Shown here in pieces: positions 28,060 to 36,657 of a stretch of 53,507 bases of DNA (position 1 is the stretch's first letter; each line of letters opens with the position of its first letter). The notes beneath the pieces were generated by a model, which ran no database searches, had not been told where the DNA came from, and worked only from the letters and a program-made list of their open reading frames with translations. The stretch comes from CAZTWC01 sp964617105 [NCBI: uncultured Myxococcia bacterium]. GTDB taxonomy: Bacteria > CAZTWC01. The stretch lies in NCBI GenBank assembly GCA_964617105.1, contig CAZTWC010000003.1, forward strand, positions 1 to 53,507, given 5' to 3'. A program made the translations under genes and the position numbers.

Positions 28060-28241
28060 TCATTACCAATCAAAATCCTAACCCGGACAAGCCGGAACCA
28101 ATCAGGGTTTAATCCAAATTTTTAAGTAGGCTTGCCCGGGTAGCCATCTGCCGTCAGTCTTTTGGTGAAACGCTGACGGCTGACCAAATTCAAACTCATG
28201 CCCCAACTTCACTCCCAGTCGTTATCAAGTTACCAGATTAG
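28060..28241. other. Intergenic spacer with two hairpins
   Basis: Two stable inverted repeats: ACCCGGACAAGCC (28081-28093) with GGCTTGCCCGGGT (28129-28141), 12 of 13 matching; and GCCGTCAG (28150-28157) with CTGACGGC (28173-28180), perfect. Neither has a T-run, so they may be processing sites or attenuation elements rather than terminators. No promoter or SD is obvious before the next gene. Confidence 0.5.
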
Positions 28242-30647
28242 ATGAATACGCTATCGAAAAATTTGATTATTGATATCTCCAGTGAAGAGGTATCAGTTAT
28301 ATGCCAAAATTTGCTCCTCGATTATGATCTGATTTCCGGTTGTTTCTCATTGAACATCGGCCAACAGATAAAGTTAAATGATATCTCTATCAGCCTCGAT
28401 TATGTGGATCAAAACCAAAAAAAAGACAACTTTTCCTCTCTTCATGCTAACAACTCCTGTTTAATGAATCTCCCTTTCAGCAATAGTTACGGTTATGGAA
28501 GGATGTTAATGTTCAGAATCGAAAGTGGACAACCGGTAGCCTTTGATCTGTTTTTCTATTTCTATGAGGGATTTAGCGGTGTTGAGATTGAGGTCTTTAT
28601 CCATTCAACCCAAAAAGATGCACTCAAATTAGAGCAGTTATTCCTATTACAAGCCGCAAAAATAGAGGTGGAAAAGAAACATGGGTTCGGTGATTGGCGT
28701 CTGCTGGATCTGGGTTTCCAGTCCTGTAGCCCGGCTGGATGCCGGGCAATCTCCACCAGAGCCAATTGTCCAGTCAATTCCCTGGTTACCGATATGTATT
28801 GCAATCCCTCCAACCTGGCCAAAGCCAAGCCCGGCAATCATTCTCTGGACTGGATGGGAATTTTTTCCGCTCCCAACTATAGGCTGGGACTAAGTATCGG
28901 ATTGATAGACCTAAAAGAGCGCTTTAATCAGGTGGTGGTAACCAGGCCGGACCGGAGAAAATCTTTTCAGATTGACGATATTATACCTCTGGATGGAATA
29001 GTTATTAAGCCGGGAGAGGTGGTTAAAAGCGGTCGACTTTCTCTGTTAACCGATGATCCGGCTCATTTGGCAGAGGACTATTTTCATAGATCCGCTCTGG
29101 TTATGAAACCCCGTACCCAACCCGCCCCAATCTCCTGTGGGTGCCTGGGTACCCTGAAATCCTCAGTGGACCACATTGATGACTACCGGCAAAAGGCAAA
29201 AAAATTAACCGAAAAATTGCCCTTACAATACTGGCTGATGGAGACTGAGTATTTAAGCGAAGTTGAAGAGTTGAAAAATTTTGTTGACTTGACCGAAGAA
29301 TCCCTGGGTAGCAAGATGGGTAATGCCTGGCCGGGGAAAATAGGATTACAGATTAGTCCCTTTATTGAGCGCAAAGACTCGCAACTATTCAAACGTCATC
29401 CCCAATGGTTTCTAATTAGTTCTAACGATGTGCCAGTCGATGCTGGCCTTCATCCGTCCAGGCATGAGGTATTTTGTGCTCTGGATACTACTAACCCAGA
29501 GGTGCAAAATTATCTGAAAATCAATTTTCATCAACTGCACAACCAGTCTGGTTTCGAGTTTTTTAAATTAGGTTATCTTTATGCTGCCAGTTTACCAGGA
29601 AAACGTTTTGACCCAACTTGCACCAGAGCGGGAGCGCTCAGAAAAGGTCTGGAGATCATCCGCCAGGCGGTGGGGCAAAAAACCCTGTTGGTTGGCAGCA
29701 GCGTGCCCCTGGGTACCGGTATAGGAATTCTCGATGCTATCGATGTAACTCCGGGAATGGGTAGCAGCTGGCAGGATATAGATAGACGCAAAATGACCCA
29801 CATCCGTTGTGATTCCTCTGCCGAGAGCACCCTGTTCAACATAGGTACCCGCCTGTTGAACCAAAACCATTGGTGGGGTATAGACAGCGGCACTCTTGCT
29901 TTAATTTCAAATGACGGTCACTTTACCGAAGAAGAACTACAATCGATAATTACCCTTAAAGGGATAGCCGGCGGCATCTCATCATTTGACTGCAGTCAAG
30001 TCTCGCCAGACGATTTAAGAATAAAGCAGGCTCAATTGCTCTGCCCCCCTGCCAGCGCTATCCAGACTACCCCTCTAAACTTGTTTGCCAGGGAGATACC
30101 CCAGGTTTACTGGACCAGGCCAGATGAGAGCGACCGAATTCTGGTGGCAGTGTTCAACTGGTATAATAGCATTGCTGATATTTTTCTCCCCCTGACCCAG
30201 ATAACTAACACCAAATGCCATGTGTTTGATTTTTGGAAACAGCGTTATCAAGGTATTTGGGAAGGAGAAGATATTTTTTGTTTTGTGCCAGCCCACAGCA
30301 CCTTTTTCCTGCACCTTACCCCCTTGACCAAAACCCCCCGGGTAGTGGGTTCAACTTTACACATTACCGGCGGGCTGGAGGAGATAAAAGCGGAAACCTT
30401 TCTGGAAGAGGAAAAAAGGTTACAAATAGAATTATCCCTGCCTGGTCAGCGCACCGGGGAGTTATATATCTATTTACCCGATCCTTTTCAAATAAAAACG
30501 GCTTTTTCCTCAAAAAGCCTGGACTATACTTCTGGTCTTCAGGAAGTAAACTACTCTCTCCAGGATAAAAATATCGCTAAACTTCAAATCCAATTTACCC
30601 ATTGTTTAAATATTATGGTTGATTTTGCAACGGATGACAACCAGTGA
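28242..30647 (+). CDS. GH36-type alpha-galactosidase-like protein, probable pseudoenzyme
   Basis: 801 residues with the length and N-terminal beta-sandwich plus TIM-barrel pattern of clan GH-D (GH36) glycosidases. The barrel is clear from PFIERKDSQLFKRHPQW, FCALDTTNPEVQNYL, LYAASLPGKRFDPTCTRAG and LVGSSVPLGTGIGILDAI. But the nucleophile in the family motif FK(I/L)D is Gly444 (FFKLGYL), the acid/base Asp of GPD is Gly505 (TPGMG), NDPD reads IDSG, and the early DDG motif is missing. The frame is intact, without stops, so it is likely an expressed sugar-binding or structural protein. The stop overlaps the next gene (GTGA). Confidence 0.8.
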   Translation: MNTLSKNLIIDISSEEVSVICQNLLLDYDLISGCFSLNIGQQIKLNDISISLDYVDQNQKKDNFSSLHANNSCLMNLPFSNSYGYGRMLMFRIESGQPVAFDLFFYFYEGFSGVEIEVFIHSTQKDALKLEQLFLLQAAKIEVEKKHGFGDWRLLDLGFQSCSPAGCRAISTRANCPVNSLVTDMYCNPSNLAKAKPGNHSLDWMGIFSAPNYRLGLSIGLIDLKERFNQVVVTRPDRRKSFQIDDIIPLDGIVIKPGEVVKSGRLSLLTDDPAHLAEDYFHRSALVMKPRTQPAPISCGCLGTLKSSVDHIDDYRQKAKKLTEKLPLQYWLMETEYLSEVEELKNFVDLTEESLGSKMGNAWPGKIGLQISPFIERKDSQLFKRHPQWFLISSNDVPVDAGLHPSRHEVFCALDTTNPEVQNYLKINFHQLHNQSGFEFFKLGYLYAASLPGKRFDPTCTRAGALRKGLEIIRQAVGQKTLLVGSSVPLGTGIGILDAIDVTPGMGSSWQDIDRRKMTHIRCDSSAESTLFNIGTRLLNQNHWWGIDSGTLALISNDGHFTEEELQSIITLKGIAGGISSFDCSQVSPDDLRIKQAQLLCPPASAIQTTPLNLFAREIPQVYWTRPDESDRILVAVFNWYNSIADIFLPLTQITNTKCHVFDFWKQRYQGIWEGEDIFCFVPAHSTFFLHLTPLTKTPRVVGSTLHITGGLEEIKAETFLEEEKRLQIELSLPGQRTGELYIYLPDPFQIKTAFSSKSLDYTSGLQEVNYSLQDKNIAKLQIQFTHCLNIMVDFATDDNQ

Positions 30648-32263
30648 ACTTAAGAACCATTTTTATCTTTACCCAGATGATCATCTGCTTTTTGACCCTA
30701 CCTGCCCTGGCTGGCGGTCCATTTAGTTATCAAAACTACCTGATCGGTTCCAGAGCAGCGGGTATGGGAGGGGCAACCGCCGCTTTTGGCCATGATTCAT
30801 CAGCGCCTTATATAAACCCCGCTGGTCTTGGCAGAATCGAGCACTCTATTTTTAGCCTTTCAATAAATACCTTCAACTTTGCCGGCAAGGGACAATCCTG
30901 CCCAGAGCAGATAGGAAACACGGATAGTATTGAAACTTGCCAATTCGGTTCATCCTCTTTTTTCAATCAAACCACCTCCCTGGTTTACGGGTACAACTTT
31001 AAAAATGACCCGGCCAAAAATCGTTCTCATCTGATTTTAATGTCGATAATTATTCCTGATCATTACTCTTTTTCCATGACCAGGGAGATCGACCGGCATC
31101 ATTCCAGCCCACAGGGAGAAAAAAGATTGGGCAAACTGGATGAATTTACCTCTCTCAAAGAACAGACCTATTGGATCGGTCCAACTTATGCGTCCCGTTT
31201 TGGGCAACTCTATCTGGGCATATCCCTGTTTTTCCTCTACCATATCCACGATAATGACTACAAACTCTCTTTGGTAGAAGTTGCCCAAAACGGTAACGGA
31301 CATTTAGAAACCAGTGGAAAAGTAGTGGCCGCCAACAAAAAAATGGGGTTTCGTTCGGGGCACTCTTATAACCTGGCGTCTATTTTTGGTTTGCAGTACG
31401 ATTGGAAAAATATCAGCCTGGGAACATCTCTCAGGCTCTCTTCCTACCAATTCAGCGGCCAGGGTAGAGTTTTTGAAGATTATTCCGACTTAAGCGGTGA
31501 CCTGTATAACATCAAAGAGATTTCCGGGGGCAAATATCAATACCAACTACCCGCCCGTCTAACCCTGGGAATAGGCTATCGAAAACCGGAACAAATCAAG
31601 GTGGCCTTGGATTTACAGTATTTTTTTTCCCTGTCCCAATATCTGGATTTTCCATCTCAAGTGAAAAAACTCAGCATTCAAGGAAATGATAATGGTACTA
31701 CAGGAGCAGGTAGTGTCATCCACCATCCTGGTGAGAGCAGCCTACCTTACTCCAGTAATTATATCGCCAGAAAAGCGGTTCTGAATTTTAATTTGGGTTG
31801 TGAGTATCACCTGGGGCGAAAATATCTGCTGCGGGCAGGGGCTTTTTCCAACTTCTCTTCGGCCCGAAAACTCCCGGAGGAGGTTGCGCCCCAACAGTTG
31901 TACCAATATCTCTATGGTTTTCAGCCCAAAAATACTATTGACCAGTGGGGAGGTACCCTGGGCTTCGGATATATAGGGCACATCACCAATGTGGACCTGG
32001 GAGTTATGTTCGCCTATGGCCGGGGAGACACCCTGGCAGGTTCCGTGGCCCAATCAGGCGCTCGTGAATACCGGCCGGTGAATATGGAAGAATACCGGAT
32101 GATATTTTTTATCACCGGCTCCTTTAAGCCCTCGGATCTGCTGAAAAAATACTATCGCAAATATCTACAGAACTACATGGACGAAGTGCTGGATGTGGTA
32201 ATTGAAACTCCCGAGAAATTGCTAAAAAAACCAAGAGAGTTTTTTAATGGTAATACAGAATGA
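30644..32263 (+). CDS. FadL/OmpP1-type outer membrane protein
   Basis: 539 residues. A signal peptide (about 1-23, ending ALA) is followed by the family N-terminus GSRAAGMGGATAAFGHDSSA and NPAGLGR, as in FadL/TodX and PorV-like barrels. The rest alternates short beta strands with loops rich in G, S, Y and N. The helical tail after about 505 (LLKKYYRKYLQNYMDE) is unusual. The start is a GTG that overlaps the stop of the dead GH36 gene (GTGA), so the two are translationally coupled, probably with related jobs. Its typical role would be import of a hydrophobic ligand. Confidence 0.78.
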   Translation: MNLRTIFIFTQMIICFLTLPALAGGPFSYQNYLIGSRAAGMGGATAAFGHDSSAPYINPAGLGRIEHSIFSLSINTFNFAGKGQSCPEQIGNTDSIETCQFGSSSFFNQTTSLVYGYNFKNDPAKNRSHLILMSIIIPDHYSFSMTREIDRHHSSPQGEKRLGKLDEFTSLKEQTYWIGPTYASRFGQLYLGISLFFLYHIHDNDYKLSLVEVAQNGNGHLETSGKVVAANKKMGFRSGHSYNLASIFGLQYDWKNISLGTSLRLSSYQFSGQGRVFEDYSDLSGDLYNIKEISGGKYQYQLPARLTLGIGYRKPEQIKVALDLQYFFSLSQYLDFPSQVKKLSIQGNDNGTTGAGSVIHHPGESSLPYSSNYIARKAVLNFNLGCEYHLGRKYLLRAGAFSNFSSARKLPEEVAPQQLYQYLYGFQPKNTIDQWGGTLGFGYIGHITNVDLGVMFAYGRGDTLAGSVAQSGAREYRPVNMEEYRMIFFITGSFKPSDLLKKYYRKYLQNYMDEVLDVVIETPEKLLKKPREFFNGNTE

Positions 32264-32265
32264 GT

Positions 32266-32287
32266 CGAGATGCAGCCTAATTTTTCC
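32266..32287 (+). repeat. Solo copy of the repeat end
   Basis: CGAGATGCAGCCTAATTTTT and CC, identical to the right end of the element at 22599-22621 except for one T fewer. It fills the gap between the stops of the convergent barrel and IgGFc-type genes. Confidence 0.7.
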
Positions 32288-34125
32288 TAGAATTGGGGGA
32301 TTGTGTTGTTTATCTGCTTTAGATCCAACCCCCCAGCAAAACCGTAAGATACGTCGCTGTCATAACCGTAGACCTGAAGTCCCACTGGCACATTGGACTT
32401 GATACTGTGGGTGCCATCCATTACTTTTATATGGGCCACCGAGTATTTGGTTGGACCTACCCCCTTGAATTGGCTCGGTTGCACCACTTTGCCGTCCAAC
32501 ATTACCTGAGCGCCCTGGGGAGCGATAATACTGATATAGTCGTCTTTGTAGTTGCTGGGGGTTAAAAATACATAATCGGGGCGAAATTGCTCCACTGGCA
32601 CCGCCAGCATGTAGGTAGGATCGCCTCCCTCAATTTTTTTCTGACCCAATAAAGGTTGGCCGCCATACCAGTCTCCCACTAAAAATTGCCCCACCATTAT
32701 TGGCTTGTCCGCGTTAACCATAAACGATGTGGTAGCAAGGAACTCCCAGACTTCACCGGCTTTTAATACTTTGCTGCCCGCTGGCGCCTCTTTGGGCGTG
32801 GGGGTGAGTTCTACTTTGGTCTGATCTTCCGTCGCAATAATACGCCACAAATCAGGTTCCACAAAGCCGGCTTTGCCTCTAACCTTTGATTTGGCGGCAA
32901 TATAGGCTTTGCCCAGAGTATTTAGAGGGAACATCTGCTGTTCCAAATGATCGCAGCAACAGGTGGTTTTGGGTATATTGGTGCATTCATTGCCGCTGAA
33001 AACCACCACCGGCTTGTTGGCTTTGATAATAGAACCGGAGAGATCACCGGCATCGGTGCCGGTTTCCAGGTTGAGAACCGCCCATCTATCCAGGACAAAA
33101 TTCTGGCTCTTACCGGCCTGAATGATAGGAACTCCATTGCCCGCCTTTACCGTGGCCTTTACCAACGCGGTTATCTCAGTTTCTCCTTCAGCCACCGCCA
33201 CTATAGTCACAAACCCTGGCCGTTCCTCAGTGCCCTTCTTGTAGGACGGCCAGTTCAGGGTTACATAGGTGTCTCCGGCGCTGGTGGTAGGCATCAGCAA
33301 AGAGGCATCGTTGCTGTAGACTTCCACGTTATCCAGGGGATTGAATTGATAGGCAATAACCGGGATGTCGCTCTTAATGGTATAGGATTTTTTAGAGATG
33401 TTTGAGCCTTCCACATCTTTTCTGGGCAGTTTGAAGGTCGCCACCTTGGATGGTGCCACTGGTTTGTTAGCAATCTGTTTTCCGGTTTCATTGTCAAACA
33501 CCTGAACATTGGCAACCCTGGTTTGATGGGTATTGCTGATAACCACCGCATGGTCGTGTTGGGCTGCGGGTTTTGTAACCGTGGAACTAGGTTGAGTATC
33601 GTTGTTGTCGTTGTCCAGGTCGATAGACACATACTCGCAACCCATGTAGTTTTTCCTGGCAGCAGCCGTAGCGCAAAGATTGGCGCACTGATTTAGTTGA
33701 CAGAAATAACCGCTGCCCAAATTGCGGCAATCTTTGTTCACAAAGGCAGACCCCTCTTGATTGCACTCCTGCAGAGTGTAGTCGTTAAGGCACTTGGTTG
33801 CCCCAGGGGTGCAGGTATATTGTTTGCATTGGCCGTTATCACAGGTAGAACCCTGATTGCAAGCGTATTCGATATACTTTTTACCATTGGTATCGCACAT
33901 CTTTACCGTGTTTTTATCCAGACACTGTTTATGACCAGGAGTACATAAAGTGCCGCTACCCTGTCCTCCCTGATCGGAAGTGGGGTCAATACATTTGCCA
34001 TCTTGACATACCAGTCCAGCCGGACAAGGGCACTGAGAGGTTTTATCTTCTCCGCATCGATAAAAAAGGGTGAAAATCAAAATAGAGATTAGGCAAATAA
34101 TTCCTTGGCTCGCTTTTATCTTCAT
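32287..34125 (-). CDS. IgGFc-binding-type lipoprotein with Cys-rich repeats
   Basis: 612 residues. A short hydrophobic N-terminus ends in a possible lipobox (FYRCG, Cys about 24); it may be a lipoprotein or a secreted protein. Two or three Cys-rich repeats follow (CTPGHKQCLDKNTVKMC, CTPGATKCLNDYTLQEC, about 60-150). From about 155 on, GCEYVSIDLDNDNN opens a domain of the IgGFc-binding family, as in myxobacterial cell-surface proteins; VVIAYQFNPLDN and VVVFSGNECTN are part of it. It is transcribed from the promoter at 34158-34186 with a GGGAGG site. Its role is probably surface adhesion or binding. Confidence 0.8.
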   Translation of the reverse strand: MKIKASQGIICLISILIFTLFYRCGEDKTSQCPCPAGLVCQDGKCIDPTSDQGGQGSGTLCTPGHKQCLDKNTVKMCDTNGKKYIEYACNQGSTCDNGQCKQYTCTPGATKCLNDYTLQECNQEGSAFVNKDCRNLGSGYFCQLNQCANLCATAAARKNYMGCEYVSIDLDNDNNDTQPSSTVTKPAAQHDHAVVISNTHQTRVANVQVFDNETGKQIANKPVAPSKVATFKLPRKDVEGSNISKKSYTIKSDIPVIAYQFNPLDNVEVYSNDASLLMPTTSAGDTYVTLNWPSYKKGTEERPGFVTIVAVAEGETEITALVKATVKAGNGVPIIQAGKSQNFVLDRWAVLNLETGTDAGDLSGSIIKANKPVVVFSGNECTNIPKTTCCCDHLEQQMFPLNTLGKAYIAAKSKVRGKAGFVEPDLWRIIATEDQTKVELTPTPKEAPAGSKVLKAGEVWEFLATTSFMVNADKPIMVGQFLVGDWYGGQPLLGQKKIEGGDPTYMLAVPVEQFRPDYVFLTPSNYKDDYISIIAPQGAQVMLDGKVVQPSQFKGVGPTKYSVAHIKVMDGTHSIKSNVPVGLQVYGYDSDVSYGFAGGLDLKQINNTIPQF

Positions 34126-34157
34126 CTAGACCTCCCAAAATAATTAATTATCATATT

Positions 34158-34186
34158 AGAATAACAGAGGTTGAATTTTTGTTCAA
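34158..34186 (-). promoter_or_regulatory. Predicted promoter of the IgGFc-type gene
   Basis: On the minus strand TTGAAC (34186-34181), a 17-base spacer and TATTCT (34163-34158). The -35 is part of a small palindrome (TTGAA-N6-TTCAA), a possible operator. Confidence 0.5.
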
Positions 34187-34205
34187 CAGATAAGTATCAA
34201 TTGTC

Positions 34206-34234
34206 TTGAAGCCTACACTGAGATATGATAAAAT
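34206..34234 (+). promoter_or_regulatory. Predicted promoter of the HEAT-repeat gene
   Basis: TTGAAG (34206-34211), a 17-base spacer and TAAAAT (34229-34234). It diverges from the IgGFc-type promoter, so a regulator bound between could act on both. Confidence 0.55.
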
Positions 34235-34271
34235 TTACCCACCGGTTATTACGATATTAGGATAGGACAAA

Positions 34272-35219
34272 GTGGACGAACAATTTAAAGACCTCTTTAG
34301 AGACTTGGCCAGTGAAGAAGCGGAGGTGCGTTCCACCGCCGCCATTATTCTGGGACAGATCGGTCCTCCCGTGGTGGAGTCTCTGATAATCACCCTGGAG
34401 GACAAAAACCCTTTGGTGCGGGAAGGCGTGGCTGTTGCGCTGGGGCAAGTGGGCGATATTCGGGCCACCGAACCGTTGTGTAAAAGCCTCTCTGACCAGG
34501 AGGAATCGGTCCGCTTCAATTCGGCCGAAGCCCTGGGATGGCTAGGTGACCCTAGAGCAATTGAGCCCTTGATAGAAAGTCTTAGCGATAAAAATGAGCG
34601 AGTCCGTTTTGGCGCCGCCGTTGCCCTGGGTCAACTGGCTGACAATTCGGCAATTGAGGCGTTAATAACTGCTCTTAAAGATTCTGATAAAACTGTGCGG
34701 GCTGCAGCCGCCTCATCTCTAGGACAAATTGGTGACACCCGGGCGGTGGAAGCACTGATAGAGGCCTGTAAAGATCCAGAGGCGGAAGTGCGCAGTAAAG
34801 TAGTAGGAACCCTGGGAGAATTAAAAGATCCCCGGGCGGTGGATGGCCTGATAACCGTCCTGAGTGATGAGAGTGAATATGTGCGGGGCAGCGCTGCTTT
34901 CTCCCTGGGGGAGATAGGCGATCCGACCGCTATAACACCACTGGTGCAAACGCTAAGTGACGACAATTCGTTGGTCAGGCGCGGGGCCATGGAGTCTTTG
35001 GTTAAATTTGGCTCAACCGCAGTTCCGGATCTTTTACCGATTTTATTGGTTGAACATGATAAAGCCCGTGAGAATACCGCCGTAGTTTTAGGCGATATAG
35101 GGGATCCGTCAGCGCTGGAGGCTCTGGCCAATGCCGCCAAAGAGGACACCAACCGGTATGTGCGTGAGAACGCTAAAGAATCTATTGAAAAGATAGAAGA
35201 GAGATTATCCTTACCATGA
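34272..35219 (+). CDS. HEAT-repeat (PBS lyase type) protein
   Basis: 315 residues made of about nine or ten HEAT repeats of roughly 31 residues, each like DPRAIEPLIESLSDKNERVR or FGAAVALGQLAD. There is no signal or catalytic domain. Such solenoids are protein-protein scaffolds; the phycocyanobilin-lyase label refers only to the repeat type. The start is a GTG behind GGATAGGAC. The stop overlaps rseC by ATGA. The opposite strand of these repeats is open for 222 codons but is a shadow. Confidence 0.85.
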   Translation: MDEQFKDLFRDLASEEAEVRSTAAIILGQIGPPVVESLIITLEDKNPLVREGVAVALGQVGDIRATEPLCKSLSDQEESVRFNSAEALGWLGDPRAIEPLIESLSDKNERVRFGAAVALGQLADNSAIEALITALKDSDKTVRAAAASSLGQIGDTRAVEALIEACKDPEAEVRSKVVGTLGELKDPRAVDGLITVLSDESEYVRGSAAFSLGEIGDPTAITPLVQTLSDDNSLVRRGAMESLVKFGSTAVPDLLPILLVEHDKARENTAVVLGDIGDPSALEALANAAKEDTNRYVRENAKESIEKIEERLSLP

Positions 35220-35626
35220 TACAGGAAAACGGATGGGTGGTACAGGCCGGTAAAAATTGGCTGAAAATCAAAATCAACCGTTCTTCCAGTTGTCAACATT
35301 GCCAGTCAAAAAATCTCTGCCAATCCACATCCAGCAGCGAACGTATTCTGCATATCCATTTCAACCCTGGTCTAACCGAGGGCGACAGAGTAAAACTAAG
35401 CCTTCCGGAAAGACGGGCTTTGTGGGCTTCTGTAATTGTGTATCTTCTCCCTTTAGCGCTTTTGACCGGCGGCGCTTTTGGTAGCCATCTCTACTTTAAC
35501 AGCCAGGCAGCTGCGGCTATTGGCGCCTTTGTCATGCTGGGCACCGGTTTTTTCCTGATCTATCTAATTGGCAAAATAAGCCAACAAAGAGGAACCTTTA
35601 ATCCCAAAATTGAGAAAATCCTATGA
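35216..35626 (+). CDS. rseC: RseC/MucC-family protein
   Basis: 136 residues. It has a beta-rich N-terminus with Cys at 26, 29 and 35 (CQHCQSKNLC), then the family-type VKLSLPERRALWASVIVYLLPL and two membrane helices (about 70-90 and 98-117). RseC proteins modulate SoxR reduction or the sigmaE system and some link to Rnf complexes. The gene overlaps the HEAT gene by 4 bases. No sigma factor or anti-sigma factor is nearby, so the partner is unknown. Confidence 0.8.
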   Translation: MIQENGWVVQAGKNWLKIKINRSSSCQHCQSKNLCQSTSSSERILHIHFNPGLTEGDRVKLSLPERRALWASVIVYLLPLALLTGGAFGSHLYFNSQAAAAIGAFVMLGTGFFLIYLIGKISQQRGTFNPKIEKIL

Positions 35627-35690
35627 AAAAAAGTGCCCATTTCTATGTCTGGAAATGTGGTCTGCTTTCGCTTTTTATTCTCAACCAATA

Positions 35691-35699
35691 TGTTATAGT
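35691..35699 (+). promoter_or_regulatory. Possible extended -10 promoter
   Basis: TGT-TATAGT (TGnTATAAT type) ahead of the LolA-like gene; there is no good -35 box. The predicted leader is about 40 bases. Confidence 0.35.
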
Positions 35700-35746
35700 A
35701 AAAACAAGTACTCATCACCGGTTTGAACATTAATCAGGGGTTTGAT

Positions 35747-36613
35747 ATGAAAAATGATGTTAATTTGAGCATGCTCTTAAAAAGAGAAAATAGAGGTGAC
35801 CGCCAAATCTTTAGGGTGATTTTAATGATTGGTATTCTGACCATCTTCTTATCATCCTTTCCGGGTGCAGCAAAGCCGGGCAAGGCCAATAAAGCCCTGG
35901 AGATTATGGAAAAAGTGGAATCGCAAAACCAGTCACAAGACTCCCAGCAGATTTCTACCATGACTCTTTACAATGCCAAAGGACAGAGCCGGGTCAGGAA
36001 AATTGCCACCATTTCCAAACTTTTTGACCAGGGCAAAACCGAAAAAAGGCTACTTCGCTTTTTAGACCCCCCGGATATCAAAGGTACCGGTCTTCTGATC
36101 TTTGATTATGAAAAGAAAGATGACGATATGTGGATTTTTTTGCCCGCTCTGAGAAAAAGCAGACGAATTGTCTCCTCGGAAAAATCAAAACGCTTTATGG
36201 GCTCTGAGTTTTCCTATGCTGATATCTCTCCTCCCGAAGTAAAAGATTTCAATTTCAAACTGCTGGGTAGCGAAAAAATAAATGGGACAAACTGCTGGAA
36301 AATAGAATCCAAACCTAAAAACGAAGATATCTCGGAGCAGACGGGCTATTCACGCCGCCTACTGTGGGTGGGACAAAAAGATTATGTGCTTCGCAAAGTT
36401 TTGTTTTACGACTTGGATGACGAATTGCTGAAAATATTGAACGTGTCATCTGTAAAAGAGGTTAATTCCAAAAAACATATTTTTCGGGCCTTTAAATTGG
36501 AGATGGATAACCAGCAAAACCAACGTAAGTCAATAATTCAGATTGAAAAATTAGAGTTGGACCAGGGAGTTGGGGGAAAATATTTTACCCTTAAGTATCT
36601 AGAAAAACCATAG
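35747..36613 (+). CDS. Outer membrane lipoprotein-sorting (LolA-like) protein
   Basis: 288 residues from ATG 35747 with AGGGG as its ribosome site; a TTG at 35723 is also in frame. An uncleaved or signal helix (about 26-43) precedes a LolA/LolB-like half-barrel with ENDED motifs RFLDPPDIKGTGLLIFDYE, DDDMWIFLPALRKSRRI and SKRFMGSEFSYADI. This is the set seen in proteins annotated as outer membrane lipoprotein-sorting, usually beside RND/MMPL exporters. Here a beta-barrel follows 44 bases later but no RND gene. Confidence 0.8.
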   Translation: MKNDVNLSMLLKRENRGDRQIFRVILMIGILTIFLSSFPGAAKPGKANKALEIMEKVESQNQSQDSQQISTMTLYNAKGQSRVRKIATISKLFDQGKTEKRLLRFLDPPDIKGTGLLIFDYEKKDDDMWIFLPALRKSRRIVSSEKSKRFMGSEFSYADISPPEVKDFNFKLLGSEKINGTNCWKIESKPKNEDISEQTGYSRRLLWVGQKDYVLRKVLFYDLDDELLKILNVSSVKEVNSKKHIFRAFKLEMDNQQNQRKSIIQIEKLELDQGVGGKYFTLKYLEKP

Positions 36614-36657
36614 ACTGAGAGGCCACCGGCATCTCTTTGCTCGTTGAAGGATTGACA

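Noticed and set aside
34631-35299. 222-codon open frame on the minus strand across the HEAT gene
   Set aside because: Antisense shadow of repetitive coding sequence, without domain signal.
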